Positions 34,420-43,097 of a stretch of DNA of 64,000 nucleotides are shown here, one piece after another; within the stretch, counting starts at the first letter, position 1, and each line of letters begins with the position of its first letter. Position numbers and translations under genes: made by a program. This stretch comes from Streptomyces sp. NBC_00425 (GTDB lineage: Bacteria; Actinomycetota; Actinomycetes; Streptomycetales; Streptomycetaceae), in NCBI RefSeq assembly GCF_036030735.1, contig NZ_CP107928.1, positions 8,122,001 to 8,186,000 on the forward strand, in the 5' to 3' direction. The notes below the pieces were generated by a model. That model was not told the DNA's origin, searched no databases, and saw only the letters and a list, made by a program, of their open reading frames with translations.

Positions 34420-36429
34420 TCACATACCGATCCGCGCCGCGATGACCGGTGCCAGCCGGTCCGCGATGACGCGGTGCCCCTGGTCGTTGGGGTGGACCGA
34501 GTCCGTCAGGTCGCCCGAACCCAGCCAGCCGGTGGTGTCGACGAAGGAGACCCGGGAGTCGCCACCGTCGACGGCCGCCTTGACCGCCGCCTGGGTCTGC
34601 GGGACGTACCGGCCGCGGAAGGTCTGCAACGCGAAGATCCACGCCTGTGGGTACGCGGCGCGGACCTCCCGCAGCAGGCTGGTGTACGCCGTCTGGAACT
34701 GCGCGGAGCTGACCGCGTGGCCCACGTCGTTGGTGCCGAGGTTGATGACGACCGCGTTCGCCTGGTAGCGGGAGAAGTCCCAGTCGGGGGTGGCCGCGTT
34801 CGGGTTGAGCTTGGTGAACTGCCGCTCCAGGCCGACGCATCCGTCCGCCGCGGCGACCAGACAGGCGCCGCCTTGGGCGATCTGGGTGTGCTCGGTGCCG
34901 AGCCGTTCCCCGATCAGCCAGCCGTACGCGGTGCGGGCGTTCTGCGACGACGTCGTCCCCACCGTGATCGAGTCGCCGACGAACTCGATCAGCTTGCCGG
35001 GCGCCTGCGGTGCGAACGTGGTGGCGCCACTGTCGAGGACCAGTCCCTGAAAGACGGCGTCACCCCGGTAGGAACCGGCGACCACCTGGTAGTTGACCTG
35101 GAGGGTGTGGTTGCCGGCGGACAGCGGGGAGGGGGTCAGGTTCACGGTTCCCTTGACGTCGTCGTAGAACTTCACCGGGCCGTTGTCGATCCTCGCCCAG
35201 AAGTCGATCGTTCCGCGCTGCTTGAGCTGGACGGTCCGGCCGGTGAAGCCGACCCTGTAGTAGGCGCCCGCCCAGTACGGGGTGTAGGCGGTGGAGGTCT
35301 TGGTGTCCCAGCGGCCCACGAACTTGATGTTGGGGTCGCCGGGTTGGCCGGGAGCGGCCGCCAGGGTGGATGTGGGGCTGCCGAGTCGGGCGGCGATGAC
35401 GGGGGCGAGGCGGTTCGCGAACTTGGTGTGGCCGGCCTCGTTGGGATGCCCGTTGCCGTCCTCGTAGTCGGTGCCGTCGGTCAGCCAGCCCGTGGTGTCG
35501 ACGTAGTGCACCCTGCTGTCACCGGCGTTGGTGCGGGAGGTGACGGCTGCCCTGGTCTCGGTGACGTAGCGCTTCTTGAGCGTCTGCACGGCGAAGAGCT
35601 GCGCGTTCGGGTAGGTGGCGCGCAGGTCGGCGAGGAGCTTGGTGTAGGCCGACTGGAAAGAGGCGCCGGTCACTCCGTGGCCGATGTCGTTGGTCCCCAG
35701 ATTGATGACGACGGCGTCCGCCCGGTAGCGGGAGAAGTCCCAGTTCTGGTCGCCCGTGCTCGCCGTCCTGAAGAACTGCGTGCTCAGGCCCGTGCATCCG
35801 GACTGGGCGACGAGGCAGTAGCCGGACCGGGCGATCTGGGTGTGGCGCGCCCCCAGTTGCTCGCCGGTCTTCCAGGCGTACGAGTCCAGTGCGAGCCGGT
35901 CCGTGAGCGCGCCGGCGGTGATGGAGTCGCCGACGAACTCGACGAGCCGGGACGGGGCGTTCGGCGCGACCGTGCGCGCACCGGGGTCCAGCACCAGGCC
36001 CTGGAAGACGGTGTCGCCGGAACGGTACGAAATGCGCAGGGTGTGGGTACCGGCGGACAACGGCTGGGGAGTGAGGTCCACCGTGCCGCGCACGCCGGGG
36101 TGGAAGACGTCGGGGCCGCCGTCGATGCTGGCGTACAGGTTGACCGCGTCTCTCGCCTTGACCTTCACCGTGGTGCCGGTGAAGGCCGTCTGCAGGTAGG
36201 CACCGGTCCAGGAGGGCACCGCCGCCGTGCCGGCGCTGGTGTCCCAGCGCCCGACGTAGACGATGTTGGGGTCGGAGACCGAGCCGTCACCTGGCGCGGC
36301 CTGGGCGGGGGAGCTCCCCGTCCAGGACAGCAGGCAGGCGACGAGAACGGCCGTGACGAGCGCAGGGAGGGTACGGGCGAGGTGGCGTAAGGAGGTGATA
36401 TGGGGGGTGGCGTGGGGGGTGGTCTGCAC
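34420..36429 (-). CDS. Secreted tandem CE2-like esterase (two jelly-roll plus SGNH units)
   Basis: 669 residues from a GTG with AAAGGGA upstream. A signal peptide ends near SSPAQAAPG. Two homologous units of about 310 residues follow. Each has a beta-sandwich (NIVYVGRWDTSAG and NIKFVGRWDTKTS), then an SGNH domain with FVGDSIT, GTNDIGHG or GTNDVGHA, and a C-terminal Asp/His block HPNEAGH or HPNDQGH. This is the CE2 carbohydrate esterase layout, known for removing acetyl groups from xylan or glucomannan. Both active sites look intact. Duplication within one chain is unusual for the family. A perfect CebR-type box lies 22 bp before the start. Confidence 0.87.
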   Translation of the reverse strand: MQTTPHATPHITSLRHLARTLPALVTAVLVACLLSWTGSSPAQAAPGDGSVSDPNIVYVGRWDTSAGTAAVPSWTGAYLQTAFTGTTVKVKARDAVNLYASIDGGPDVFHPGVRGTVDLTPQPLSAGTHTLRISYRSGDTVFQGLVLDPGARTVAPNAPSRLVEFVGDSITAGALTDRLALDSYAWKTGEQLGARHTQIARSGYCLVAQSGCTGLSTQFFRTASTGDQNWDFSRYRADAVVINLGTNDIGHGVTGASFQSAYTKLLADLRATYPNAQLFAVQTLKKRYVTETRAAVTSRTNAGDSRVHYVDTTGWLTDGTDYEDGNGHPNEAGHTKFANRLAPVIAARLGSPTSTLAAAPGQPGDPNIKFVGRWDTKTSTAYTPYWAGAYYRVGFTGRTVQLKQRGTIDFWARIDNGPVKFYDDVKGTVNLTPSPLSAGNHTLQVNYQVVAGSYRGDAVFQGLVLDSGATTFAPQAPGKLIEFVGDSITVGTTSSQNARTAYGWLIGERLGTEHTQIAQGGACLVAAADGCVGLERQFTKLNPNAATPDWDFSRYQANAVVINLGTNDVGHAVSSAQFQTAYTSLLREVRAAYPQAWIFALQTFRGRYVPQTQAAVKAAVDGGDSRVSFVDTTGWLGSGDLTDSVHPNDQGHRVIADRLAPVIAARIGM

Positions 36430-36451
36430 AGGGGTCCCTTTCGGCGTGAGG

Positions 36452-36465
36452 TGGGAGCGCTCCCA
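36452..36465. promoter_or_regulatory. CebR-type operator TGGGAGCGCTCCCA
   Basis: This is a perfect 14-bp palindrome identical to the published binding sequence of CebR, the cellobiose-responsive LacI-family repressor of streptomycetes. It lies 22 bp upstream of the GTG of the CE2-like gene. It predicts derepression by cello-oligosaccharides during cellulose breakdown. Confidence 0.85.
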
Positions 36466-36489
36466 GAAGCAGCCTTTCGAGAGAAGCAA

Positions 36490-36795
36490 TGAAACGGTTC
36501 AGCGTCAAGGGTTCGCGTGAGGCAGGCAACTCACCGACAAGCAGGTCCGGCCCCAGTCCGCACGGATCAACACCAGTTGCTCTGAGCCTCGCTCTCGCCC
36601 GGGCCTGGAGCCAGTAGCTTCGCGGGGCCGCCGCGGAGAATGAGGGCGAGCGGCTCCGCGGCATCGTGTCCACCGCTCTCCGCTACTCGTGCGAAGCAGG
36701 AAAGGACCGCAGGGCGGGCCGGATCGAGCGCGGTCTGAACGGGAGGTAGCTCGAGTCGGTCGGAGTGTCAGTGGTCGCCGCCATACTCAGAAGAC
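36490..36795. other. Intergenic region between CE2-like and SLATT genes
   Basis: This 306-bp divergent region presumably holds both promoters. It contains a hairpin with arms CCGCGGAG (36631-36638) and CTCCGCGG (36654-36661). No gene is recognised. It marks the left border of the defence island. Confidence 0.5.
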
Positions 36796-37452
36796 GTGCA
36801 ACTGACTTTCAGGCGCATGTCCAGGAGTTCTCGACCGAGTAGGAACGAATTGACACCCGAGAGCGACGCGGTGCCCGACCGCGACCCGTACCTTCTGGCG
36901 CAGATGCGTGAGGCCTTCGGTCGCGTGGTCTACAGCCACAAGACCCATGAGAAGCAGGCGGACATCTGCTTCACCAAGCACCGGTGGCAGCAGGGCGTCC
37001 TCATTGCTCTCACCGCGATCGGCTCGGGCACCTTCCTCGCCGCGGTGGTCGGCCTGCTCGGCAACGCAGTGCTGACGAGCCTCGCGACGTCTTCTATCGC
37101 GCTCCTGGTCAGCTGGATGAGCCTTGGGACGAAGACCTTCAAGTTCGAGGAGGAGTCCGAGGCCCACCGCGGCATCGCCTCTCGGCTGTGGGACGTTCGG
37201 GAGTCCTACATCTCCCTCATCGCCGACCTGATGTCCGGCACCGTCTCCGGCGCGGAGGGCCGAGAGCGGCGGGACGAGCTGCAGCAGGCCGCACGCGACG
37301 CGTACGCCGACGCGCCCAGGACGAGCAGCAGGGCGTTCGCGCGCGCCCAGGGCGGGTTGCAGAACAACGAGGAGATGACGTTCACCTCGCGCGAGATCGA
37401 CCTCTTCCTCCCGGAGGCGCTCCGGCTCGGCGAAGGCGAGGCATCACGATGA
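36796..37452 (+). CDS. SLATT-domain two-helix membrane protein, likely CBASS effector
   Basis: 218 residues in the longest form. Two adjacent hydrophobic helices lie in VLIALTAIGSGTFLAAVVGL and LATSSIALLVSWMSLG. Before them is HEKQADICFTKHRWQQ and after them a long charged helical tail. This is the layout of SLATT proteins (SMODS- and SLOG-associating two-TM effectors), thought to disrupt membranes when triggered by a nucleotide signal. The stop overlaps the start of the CD-NTase gene (ATGA). The start is uncertain: GTG 36796, ATG 36817 and TTG 36850 (after AGGAACGAA) are all possible. Confidence 0.8.
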   Translation: MQLTFRRMSRSSRPSRNELTPESDAVPDRDPYLLAQMREAFGRVVYSHKTHEKQADICFTKHRWQQGVLIALTAIGSGTFLAAVVGLLGNAVLTSLATSSIALLVSWMSLGTKTFKFEEESEAHRGIASRLWDVRESYISLIADLMSGTVSGAEGRERRDELQQAARDAYADAPRTSSRAFARAQGGLQNNEEMTFTSREIDLFLPEALRLGEGEASR

Positions 37453-38762
37453 AGACCTCAGAGATCTTCGAAACGCTGCTCAAGAACCTGAAGGTCGGAG
37501 AGACGGCCACGACGGTCGCCTCACGCCGGGACGAGATCACGAAGGCGCTCAACAAGGACTTCCGCGACAAGGACGGCTGCACCGACTACAAGCTGATGGT
37601 CGGATCGTTCGGCCGGCACACCGCGATCAAGGGCGTGTCCGACCTCGACATGATCTTCATCCTCCCGCCCGGGATCCGGTCGAGCTACGACGGGGACACC
37701 GGCCCGCGGACGATTCTCGAGAGGGTTCGGGACGACCTCAAGGCGCGGTACAAGAACACGGAGATCCGCGTCGACCAGTGTGTCGTCCGAGTGCGGTTCA
37801 CGTCCAACGCCTTCAAGTTCGAGGTCCAGCCGGCATTCGAGAACGCCGACGGCAGCTTCGACTACCCGGACACGAAGGCTGAGGGCTGGAAGGTCACCAA
37901 GCCGCGCGAGGAGATCGCCGCGACCAAGGAGTGCAAAGACCGCACCTCGACGAACATGCGCCACCTCGCCCGGATGGCACGGGCATGGAAGAACGCGAAC
38001 GGCGTGAACATGGGCGGCCTGCTCATCGACACCCTCGTCTACAACTTCTTCGACCAGACCAACGACTACGACGCAGCGGGCACAGGCTCGTTCGACCTCA
38101 TGGCCCGCGACTTCTTCGCATTCCTCAAAGATCAGCCAGAGCAGGAGTACTACCTGGCGCTGGGCAGCCAGCAGCGGGTCCACGTCAAGGCGAAGTTCCA
38201 GCCGAAGGCGAAGAAGGCGTACAACCGATGCCTCGAGGCGATCGCGGACGAAGGCAAGACGTCCGCCAACAAGAAGTGGCGCGAGGTCTTCGGCACGTCG
38301 GTGCCGTTGGCGAAGAGCGCGAGCGAGTCGTCCCGGTCGTTCAAGGACACCGAGGAGTTCATCGAGGACGAGTTCCCGGTCGACGTGTCCGAGACCGTGT
38401 CCATCGACTGCGAGGTCACGCAGGCCGGATGGCGTCCGACCTGGCTCCGCACGATGCGTCGCGGCGGGATCCTGCTCAAGGCCGACAAGAGTTTGAGGTT
38501 CGTGGTCACCAGTTGCTCGGTCGGGGAGCCCTACACGCTGAAGTGGAAGGTGCTCAATCGTGGTCCGGAGGCCGAGCGGCGGGACATGATCCGCGGCCAG
38601 ATCGTCAACTCGAGCAAGCGGGGAGCCCGCATCGAGCACTCGGACTTCAAGGGCGAGCACGTCGTCGAGTGCTACGTCGTCAAGGACGGGGTCGTCGTCG
38701 CTCGGGACCGGATCGACGTGCCGGTCAGCAACACGAGCCTCAAGACGCCGAACGTCTCGTAG
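37449..38762 (+). CDS. CD-NTase (SMODS nucleotidyltransferase) with C-terminal AGS-C sensor
   Basis: 437 residues. The nucleotidyltransferase core has KLMVGSFGRHTAIKGVSDLD: Gly52-Ser53 and the Asp65-x-Asp67 pair, with Glu125 in KFEVQPAF where the third carboxylate is expected. A helical OAS1-like region follows. Residues ~340-437 fit the AGS-C sensor domain: YTLKWKVLNRGPEAERRDMI, then FKGEHVVECYVVKDGVVVAR. It is predicted to make a cyclic or linear oligonucleotide on phage infection and activate the SLATT protein encoded just upstream with a 4-bp overlap. The nucleotide product cannot be predicted. No Cap2/Cap3 (E1/E2, JAB) genes are present, so this would be a minimal type I CBASS. Confidence 0.88.
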   Translation: MKTSEIFETLLKNLKVGETATTVASRRDEITKALNKDFRDKDGCTDYKLMVGSFGRHTAIKGVSDLDMIFILPPGIRSSYDGDTGPRTILERVRDDLKARYKNTEIRVDQCVVRVRFTSNAFKFEVQPAFENADGSFDYPDTKAEGWKVTKPREEIAATKECKDRTSTNMRHLARMARAWKNANGVNMGGLLIDTLVYNFFDQTNDYDAAGTGSFDLMARDFFAFLKDQPEQEYYLALGSQQRVHVKAKFQPKAKKAYNRCLEAIADEGKTSANKKWREVFGTSVPLAKSASESSRSFKDTEEFIEDEFPVDVSETVSIDCEVTQAGWRPTWLRTMRRGGILLKADKSLRFVVTSCSVGEPYTLKWKVLNRGPEAERRDMIRGQIVNSSKRGARIEHSDFKGEHVVECYVVKDGVVVARDRIDVPVSNTSLKTPNVS

Positions 38763-38767
38763 GGAAC

Positions 38768-38781
38768 CGCTCCTCGGAGCG
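38768..38781. terminator. Short hairpin after the CBASS genes
   Basis: CGCTCC TC GGAGCG forms a compact GC-rich stem just 5 bp after the CD-NTase stop. It has no U-tract, as is common in Streptomyces. It is weak evidence for termination. Confidence 0.4.
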
Positions 38782-38848
38782 CGACGAGGCCCCGACGAAT
38801 CTGCCGGCGTCTCGTCGCATCAGATCCATCCACCCGTAGAGTCAAAGC

Positions 38849-39049
38849 ATGAGCGGTTATCTCGGTGCCATGTCCGAGTCCCTGCTTCACGACGAGATGG
38901 CCTTCGCGGGCAAGTGGTACGGCGTTCGCTGCGCTGCTGAGCTGCGCTCCGAGGATCCCGGCAGGTCCGCGGAGCAGATCGTCTGCCTGCTCCGCGACGA
39001 AGCAGATACCGCGGAAGCGGAGTTCCGGCAGCTTCGAGACCTCGGCTGA
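38849..39049 (+). CDS. Small acidic hypothetical protein
   Basis: 66 residues: MSGYLGAMSESLLHDEMAFA then RSAEQIVCLLRDEADTAEAE. It is largely helical and acidic. I do not recognise it. It lies between the CD-NTase and the zinc-ribbon gene in the same direction, 86 bp after the first and 38 bp before the second, so it may be co-transcribed. A second ATG at 38870 is an alternative start. No strong ribosome-binding site is seen before either. Confidence 0.5.
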   Translation: MSGYLGAMSESLLHDEMAFAGKWYGVRCAAELRSEDPGRSAEQIVCLLRDEADTAEAEFRQLRDLG

Positions 39050-39087
39050 GGCTGGTTCTCCGTCGGACGCTCCCGGAGAATGGTGCC

Positions 39088-40062
39088 GTGGAACGGCAAA
39101 TCGACTTCTCGCGCGACCGGCAGATGCTGTGCGGCGGCTGCGGCCGTCGCTTCGTCGTCGATCTGGACTGGATCAATCGGTGGGAGCAGGTGAAGGAGAC
39201 CTGCCCCGGCTGCGGCACGGCTTGCGGGCACGAGGACTCGCCTCGGGTGACGCTCGACTCCGGCGACCCGGCGCTCGACGACGAGAGGGTCGCGCAGTTC
39301 TCCTGGTACCACACGAGCACGCAGCCGGACTGGCCGACGCGGGACTTCGACCCGGCAGCCGTCTTGGCTCCCGAGACCCGCAGGATGATGGGCGGAGAGC
39401 AGCGGGTTTCCGCGTGGGCCGCGCGCCAGCGGGCGAAGGCCCTCCACGTCGGTACGTACGAGGCCGCTGTCCACAACATGCTGCGTCGGATCCGGGACCA
39501 GGCCGACCAGCGCAGCCAGTTCTATCTGTATCGGGTCCGTCTGAAGCCATTCGTCGTGGTGCGGGAGGGGTGGCTCGTCGACCCCAGCAACTTCGTCGGC
39601 GACGTCGTGCTCTACGAGGTTTGCCCGCCAGGCGTCGACGTCGCCCGCTACCTGAACTACCACGAGGATCCGGGAGGGCTCTCGCTCGCGCTGGGGAGGG
39701 ACGCGATCGCCAGCGTTCAGCGGATCGCTGTTCCTCTCCCCGACACCTGGGATGGCGGCTGGGTGCGCGATGCCGTCGCGGCCCTCGAGGGCGCGAACGG
39801 CACCGCCGTCCCGGCGACCGGCAAGCTGGCCCGCTTCATGCGGCCGCCATCGTCGCGAGCCGTCCTGGGCCGAGAGCTCGGTGCGTCCCTGGCTGGCAGA
39901 CTGCCGGTCAACCTCCAGGACCAGTTCGCGTCGGCCGCGGCGTTCGCGGAGGGAGAGGATCCAGAGCAGTGGGCGCGACGGACCAGCGGCCTGTTCGATC
40001 TGATCGACGATCCGGCTCGCGTGCTGGCCGCGCTCGACCAGCAAGATCCCCGGGAGGTCTGA
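39088..40062 (+). CDS. Hypothetical protein with N-terminal zinc ribbon
   Basis: 324 residues. The N-terminus carries a four-cysteine zinc ribbon: MLCGGCGRRFVVDLDW then KETCPGCGTACGHED. The middle has YLYRVRLKPFVVVREGWLVD and VVLYEVCPPGVDVARYLNYH, a beta-rich segment. The C-terminus is helical (LFDLIDDPARVLAALDQ). The GTG start follows GGAGAA. I recognise no family. Its place directly after the CBASS pair in the same direction suggests an accessory or separate defence role, but no catalytic motif is visible. Confidence 0.75.
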   Translation: MERQIDFSRDRQMLCGGCGRRFVVDLDWINRWEQVKETCPGCGTACGHEDSPRVTLDSGDPALDDERVAQFSWYHTSTQPDWPTRDFDPAAVLAPETRRMMGGEQRVSAWAARQRAKALHVGTYEAAVHNMLRRIRDQADQRSQFYLYRVRLKPFVVVREGWLVDPSNFVGDVVLYEVCPPGVDVARYLNYHEDPGGLSLALGRDAIASVQRIAVPLPDTWDGGWVRDAVAALEGANGTAVPATGKLARFMRPPSSRAVLGRELGASLAGRLPVNLQDQFASAAAFAEGEDPEQWARRTSGLFDLIDDPARVLAALDQQDPREV

Positions 40063-40315
40063 GAACGGCCTGTCCGCTCCTGAGGGGCAGGAAGCCCGGA
40101 AGTTCGCTGCGGTCTTCCAGGTTGACGCCGCCCTGAGTCGGGAGAGCGGGAGCAGGGGCTTTGGGGTTGGCTGCCGTCGCCGAGGAATCAGGTCGAGCTC
40201 TGCCGCCCTTGCCCGACCCGCAGTCGCCGCAGCCAACCGCTTGGTTTGAGGACCGTCTCGTAGACGGCCCGGAGTGTCGTCCGGGCGGACGGAACGCCCT
40301 CGCGTGGAGGTCGTG

Positions 40316-40579
40316 ATGGAGTCCGTGGTGACCAAGCGCCTGGGCGCTCTGCCTGTCGCTGCCGAGTTTCTGCGTCGGCTGGACGTCGCGGGGATCGTCG
40401 ACGGGCTGCGGCCACCGGATTCGCGGGCGGACCTGACGCACGGCCAGGTGATCGAGGTACTGATGGCGAACCGGCTGACCGCTCCCGCGCCGCTGTTCCG
40501 CGTCGGGGACTGGGCGTACTCGTGTGAGGCCGTCAAGGGTCTTGGTGGAGGCCGATGCGTGTCCCGGCTGGTGCATTGA
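40316..40579 (+). pseudogene. IS1634-type (DUF4277) transposase N-terminal fragment
   Basis: The translation VVTKRLGALPVAAEFLRRLD, then THGQVIEVLMANRLTAPAPL and FRVGDWAYSCEAVKGLG, matches the N-terminal DUF4277 region of IS4-superfamily (IS1634-like) transposases. After about 75 residues similarity stops and the frame ends at 40579. The catalytic DDE part is absent. It marks an old IS insertion or deletion between the CBASS region and the PIN-like gene. Confidence 0.75.
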
Positions 40580-40733
40580 CGCATCTCATCGGTGTCTTGC
40601 GCGGGGCTTCGGCGATGCAACCGCAATGAAGTATCTCCAAGCGGCTCATCATCCGCACCGCTTTAAACAGGACCCAACACAGGCCTGACCAGCGCTGGTC
40701 TCCGGCGGCATGCCGCCGGAGAACACAGGACGA

Positions 40734-41750
40734 TCAGACTGTCAGGTGCTTCGCGAGGTCGGTGAGGCTGCTGAAGATCGGAGTGTTGAACTCCTTGTCG
40801 AGATGGGAACGGTTGACCGCGGTGTCCCACGCCTTCTTATCCGTGACGACCACGTCGCAGTACGGAATCGCGATCGACAGCGCGGCTATGTCGCGCAGAT
40901 CGTTGATCGTCCAGTTCCGGTGCACGTCCTTGAGATAGTGGAAGTGCATCATCGTGACGACCTTGCGGGACGGAAGCGCCATCAGGAAACTCGTGAGATC
41001 GTCCCGGCTGTGAAACGGACCCTGCTTCACGAAGCCGGCGCTCATGAGCGCGCGGGTGTAGTTGTCGATGATGTCGAAGCTGAGCTGGCGGGCGACGATG
41101 GCGTCCATCGATCGCTTAGCGATTTCCGGGACGGTGCGCAGTGTGTTGATCATGACGCTGAAACTGGCGAGCTGATCGTCCGCGACGCGCCGGGCTGCAT
41201 AGGGGTCATAATCCGGGATCGCGGACCGAAGAGTCCCGGGTGGCCCCCTCAGGACCCAGTACTCGGTGGTCGCGTTCGCCGAGGCCTCGAACTCCGACAC
41301 TGACATTCCCAGGCGGGTCTCCAGCTCTTGGCGGTTCTCCTCCGTGATTCCGTTCAGCACCATCCGCTTGGCCTCGCCGAACGCGAACCCTACGCCGATA
41401 CCGAATTTCGTCACCTTCTTGGGGAAGGCGGGGCGGCCGAGCCAGCGGTTGAGCTCCAGCGCCAGTTCCTCATCGAGGATCTTAGACCCGGGTGCCATGG
41501 TCACGAACCTGGACAACAAGGCCATCGCGTCCGCCGCCCGCTCGCGGTGAGCGTCGCGGGGATTCTCGGTCAACTCCATGTAGTGCACGGTCGAGAGGGG
41601 AAATATGACCTCTCCCCGCTCGACATGGCCCTGGAACTGCTTCAGAGCCATGACGTGGTCGGGGTTCTGCGGGTTGCCCGCGAGTGCGTCTCCGAGGGCA
41701 TACCAGTGGTTCAGGTCGAGATAGACCATCAGCGGAAGGGGTGTTGCCAT
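40734..41750 (-). CDS. PIN-like domain protein, unknown role
   Basis: 338 residues from the ATG ending at 41750. The N-terminus PLMVYLDLNHWYALGDAL places Asp12 at the end of the first strand as in PIN nucleases, followed by IFPLSTVHYMELTENPRDAH with a Glu. Near the C-terminus are TINDLRDIAALSIAIPYCDV and VVVTDKKAWDTAVN, with further Asp residues expected of a PIN active site. Assignment is by pattern only. The base composition looks lower in GC than its neighbours, which suggests transfer. No antitoxin gene is adjacent. The frame is open to 41897, and another ATG (41786) is possible. Confidence 0.6.
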   Translation of the reverse strand: MATPLPLMVYLDLNHWYALGDALAGNPQNPDHVMALKQFQGHVERGEVIFPLSTVHYMELTENPRDAHRERAADAMALLSRFVTMAPGSKILDEELALELNRWLGRPAFPKKVTKFGIGVGFAFGEAKRMVLNGITEENRQELETRLGMSVSEFEASANATTEYWVLRGPPGTLRSAIPDYDPYAARRVADDQLASFSVMINTLRTVPEIAKRSMDAIVARQLSFDIIDNYTRALMSAGFVKQGPFHSRDDLTSFLMALPSRKVVTMMHFHYLKDVHRNWTINDLRDIAALSIAIPYCDVVVTDKKAWDTAVNRSHLDKEFNTPIFSSLTDLAKHLTV

Positions 41751-42387
41751 GCCCGCGATGCTAGGTCGCCCAATCGCCTGATGCATCGGACTTTTCCCGT
41801 TGCGCGAAGCCCGTCTGGCAACGAGTGGATCAGCTGGTATGTCTCCATCTTGAAAACGGGAACCCGTTGGTCTCTTCGCCCTGAAGAGCTCCGACACCTC
41901 CGAGTTCGGCGCGACAGGGCCTCAGGAATCCGCGAACCCGTCGGCTTCCACGGCCGTCGCCGCGCTGGACGACCTTACCGGTGCTACCTACGGCCGGGCC
42001 AAGATCGATGTTCTGGTCACCCCCGAGCAGTGGGACGCCCTGGGCCGCATCGGCGCCCCAGGTAGCCTGGCCTCCGGTGCCCAGAAGGCCATGGCAGCCG
42101 GGGTCGCGTCTCTCGACCAGCTATGAGGCGGCAGAGCGCCCGTTACCTCGTCCCCGGAACCACGGCCAGGCGTACGCCAACCCTCGTGACTTTCTTGGCC
42201 CCCGCCCACGACGGCGGGCGACCTGGACTGGGTTATGACCGCTGGCCGGGCGCAGCGCGCACTGACGATCGCGGCGCGCCTCAAGGCCGCCTGATCCTCA
42301 CGCAGTTCGCGCTCCGTGCCCGCTGCCCGGTGCGGTCGCGTTCGGTGAACTGCTCCCTGTCCCTGCCGAGGATCTCGTCCGTGCAGG
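41751..42387. other. Gap with eroded fragments
   Basis: This 637-bp stretch lies between the PIN-like gene and a transposase relic. A plus-strand frame without a start codon runs from about 41853 to 42126 and reads VLVTPEQWDALGRIGAPGSL and AMAAGVASLDQL. It may be the tail of a lost gene. Nothing else is recognised. Confidence 0.4.
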
Positions 42388-42930
42388 TCAGGCTGCATGT
42401 CGGTACTCGTGGATGCCGCCGAGGCGGTCACGCCGGCGTATGTCGAGGTGGGTGAGCTGCTCCGAAGCGGTGATCGGTGGGGGCAGAGCGTGCAGTGGTC
42501 GGGCGCCTGCGCCGCCCAGGAGGCGGTCGGGTGCGCCGTCGCGCCCAGGACGCGGATGCGTCGGCCGACGTGCCCGATCACCGCGAACACGTACAGCCGC
42601 GTCCCGGACAGAGTGATGGTCTCGAAGAAGTCGCAGGCCAGCAGGGCATCGGCCTGGGAGCGCAGGAAGCCGGCCCAGGTCGTTACGCCGCGTTCGGGTG
42701 CCGGGTCGATCCCGCCATCCTTCAAGATCTCCCACACGGTGGAGGCGGCCACCTGCACGCCCAGGACGAGCAGCTCACCGTGGATGCGCCGATACCCCCA
42801 CCCAGGATTCTCCCTCGCCAGACACAGGATGAGAGCGCGGATCGAGCGCACCGTGCGTGGCCGTCCCGAACGACTTGGACGGGAACGGGCCGAATGGCGG
42901 CGCGCGAGAAGATCGGCAAGCTGATGACGT
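42388..42930 (-). pseudogene. Integrase-core (rve-type) IS transposase relic
   Basis: On the minus strand an N-terminal part reads RPRTVRSIRALILCLARENP, GWGYRRIHGELLVLGVQ and ALLACDFFETITLSGTRLYV with FAVIGHVGRRIRVLG, all typical of a streptomycete integrase-core transposase, including the first catalytic Asp region. A frameshift and internal deletion then join it to the C-terminal tail EQLTHLDIRRRDRLGGIHEY at 42388. The second Asp and the Glu regions are lost, so it is inactive. Confidence 0.75.
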
Positions 42931-43097
42931 TGTTCGTCACCGTGAACCCTCGGCCCCTACGCCGATCCCGCGGACCCGCGTCGGGTTCCCGCACGGAGAC
43001 TGGCGGAGCAGGTCCTACAGGGGCTCCAGCCGGGCTGACGCCCTCTCAGCCCGGCCGTGTGGGAGCTGCCCGAGCGCCGTCATGTGCGCCGCGCTGA

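Noticed and set aside
36631..36661. Hairpin between CE2-like and SLATT genes as a structured RNA
   Set aside because: It is a simple 8-bp GC stem in a divergent region with no conserved RNA features; chance is likely at this GC content.
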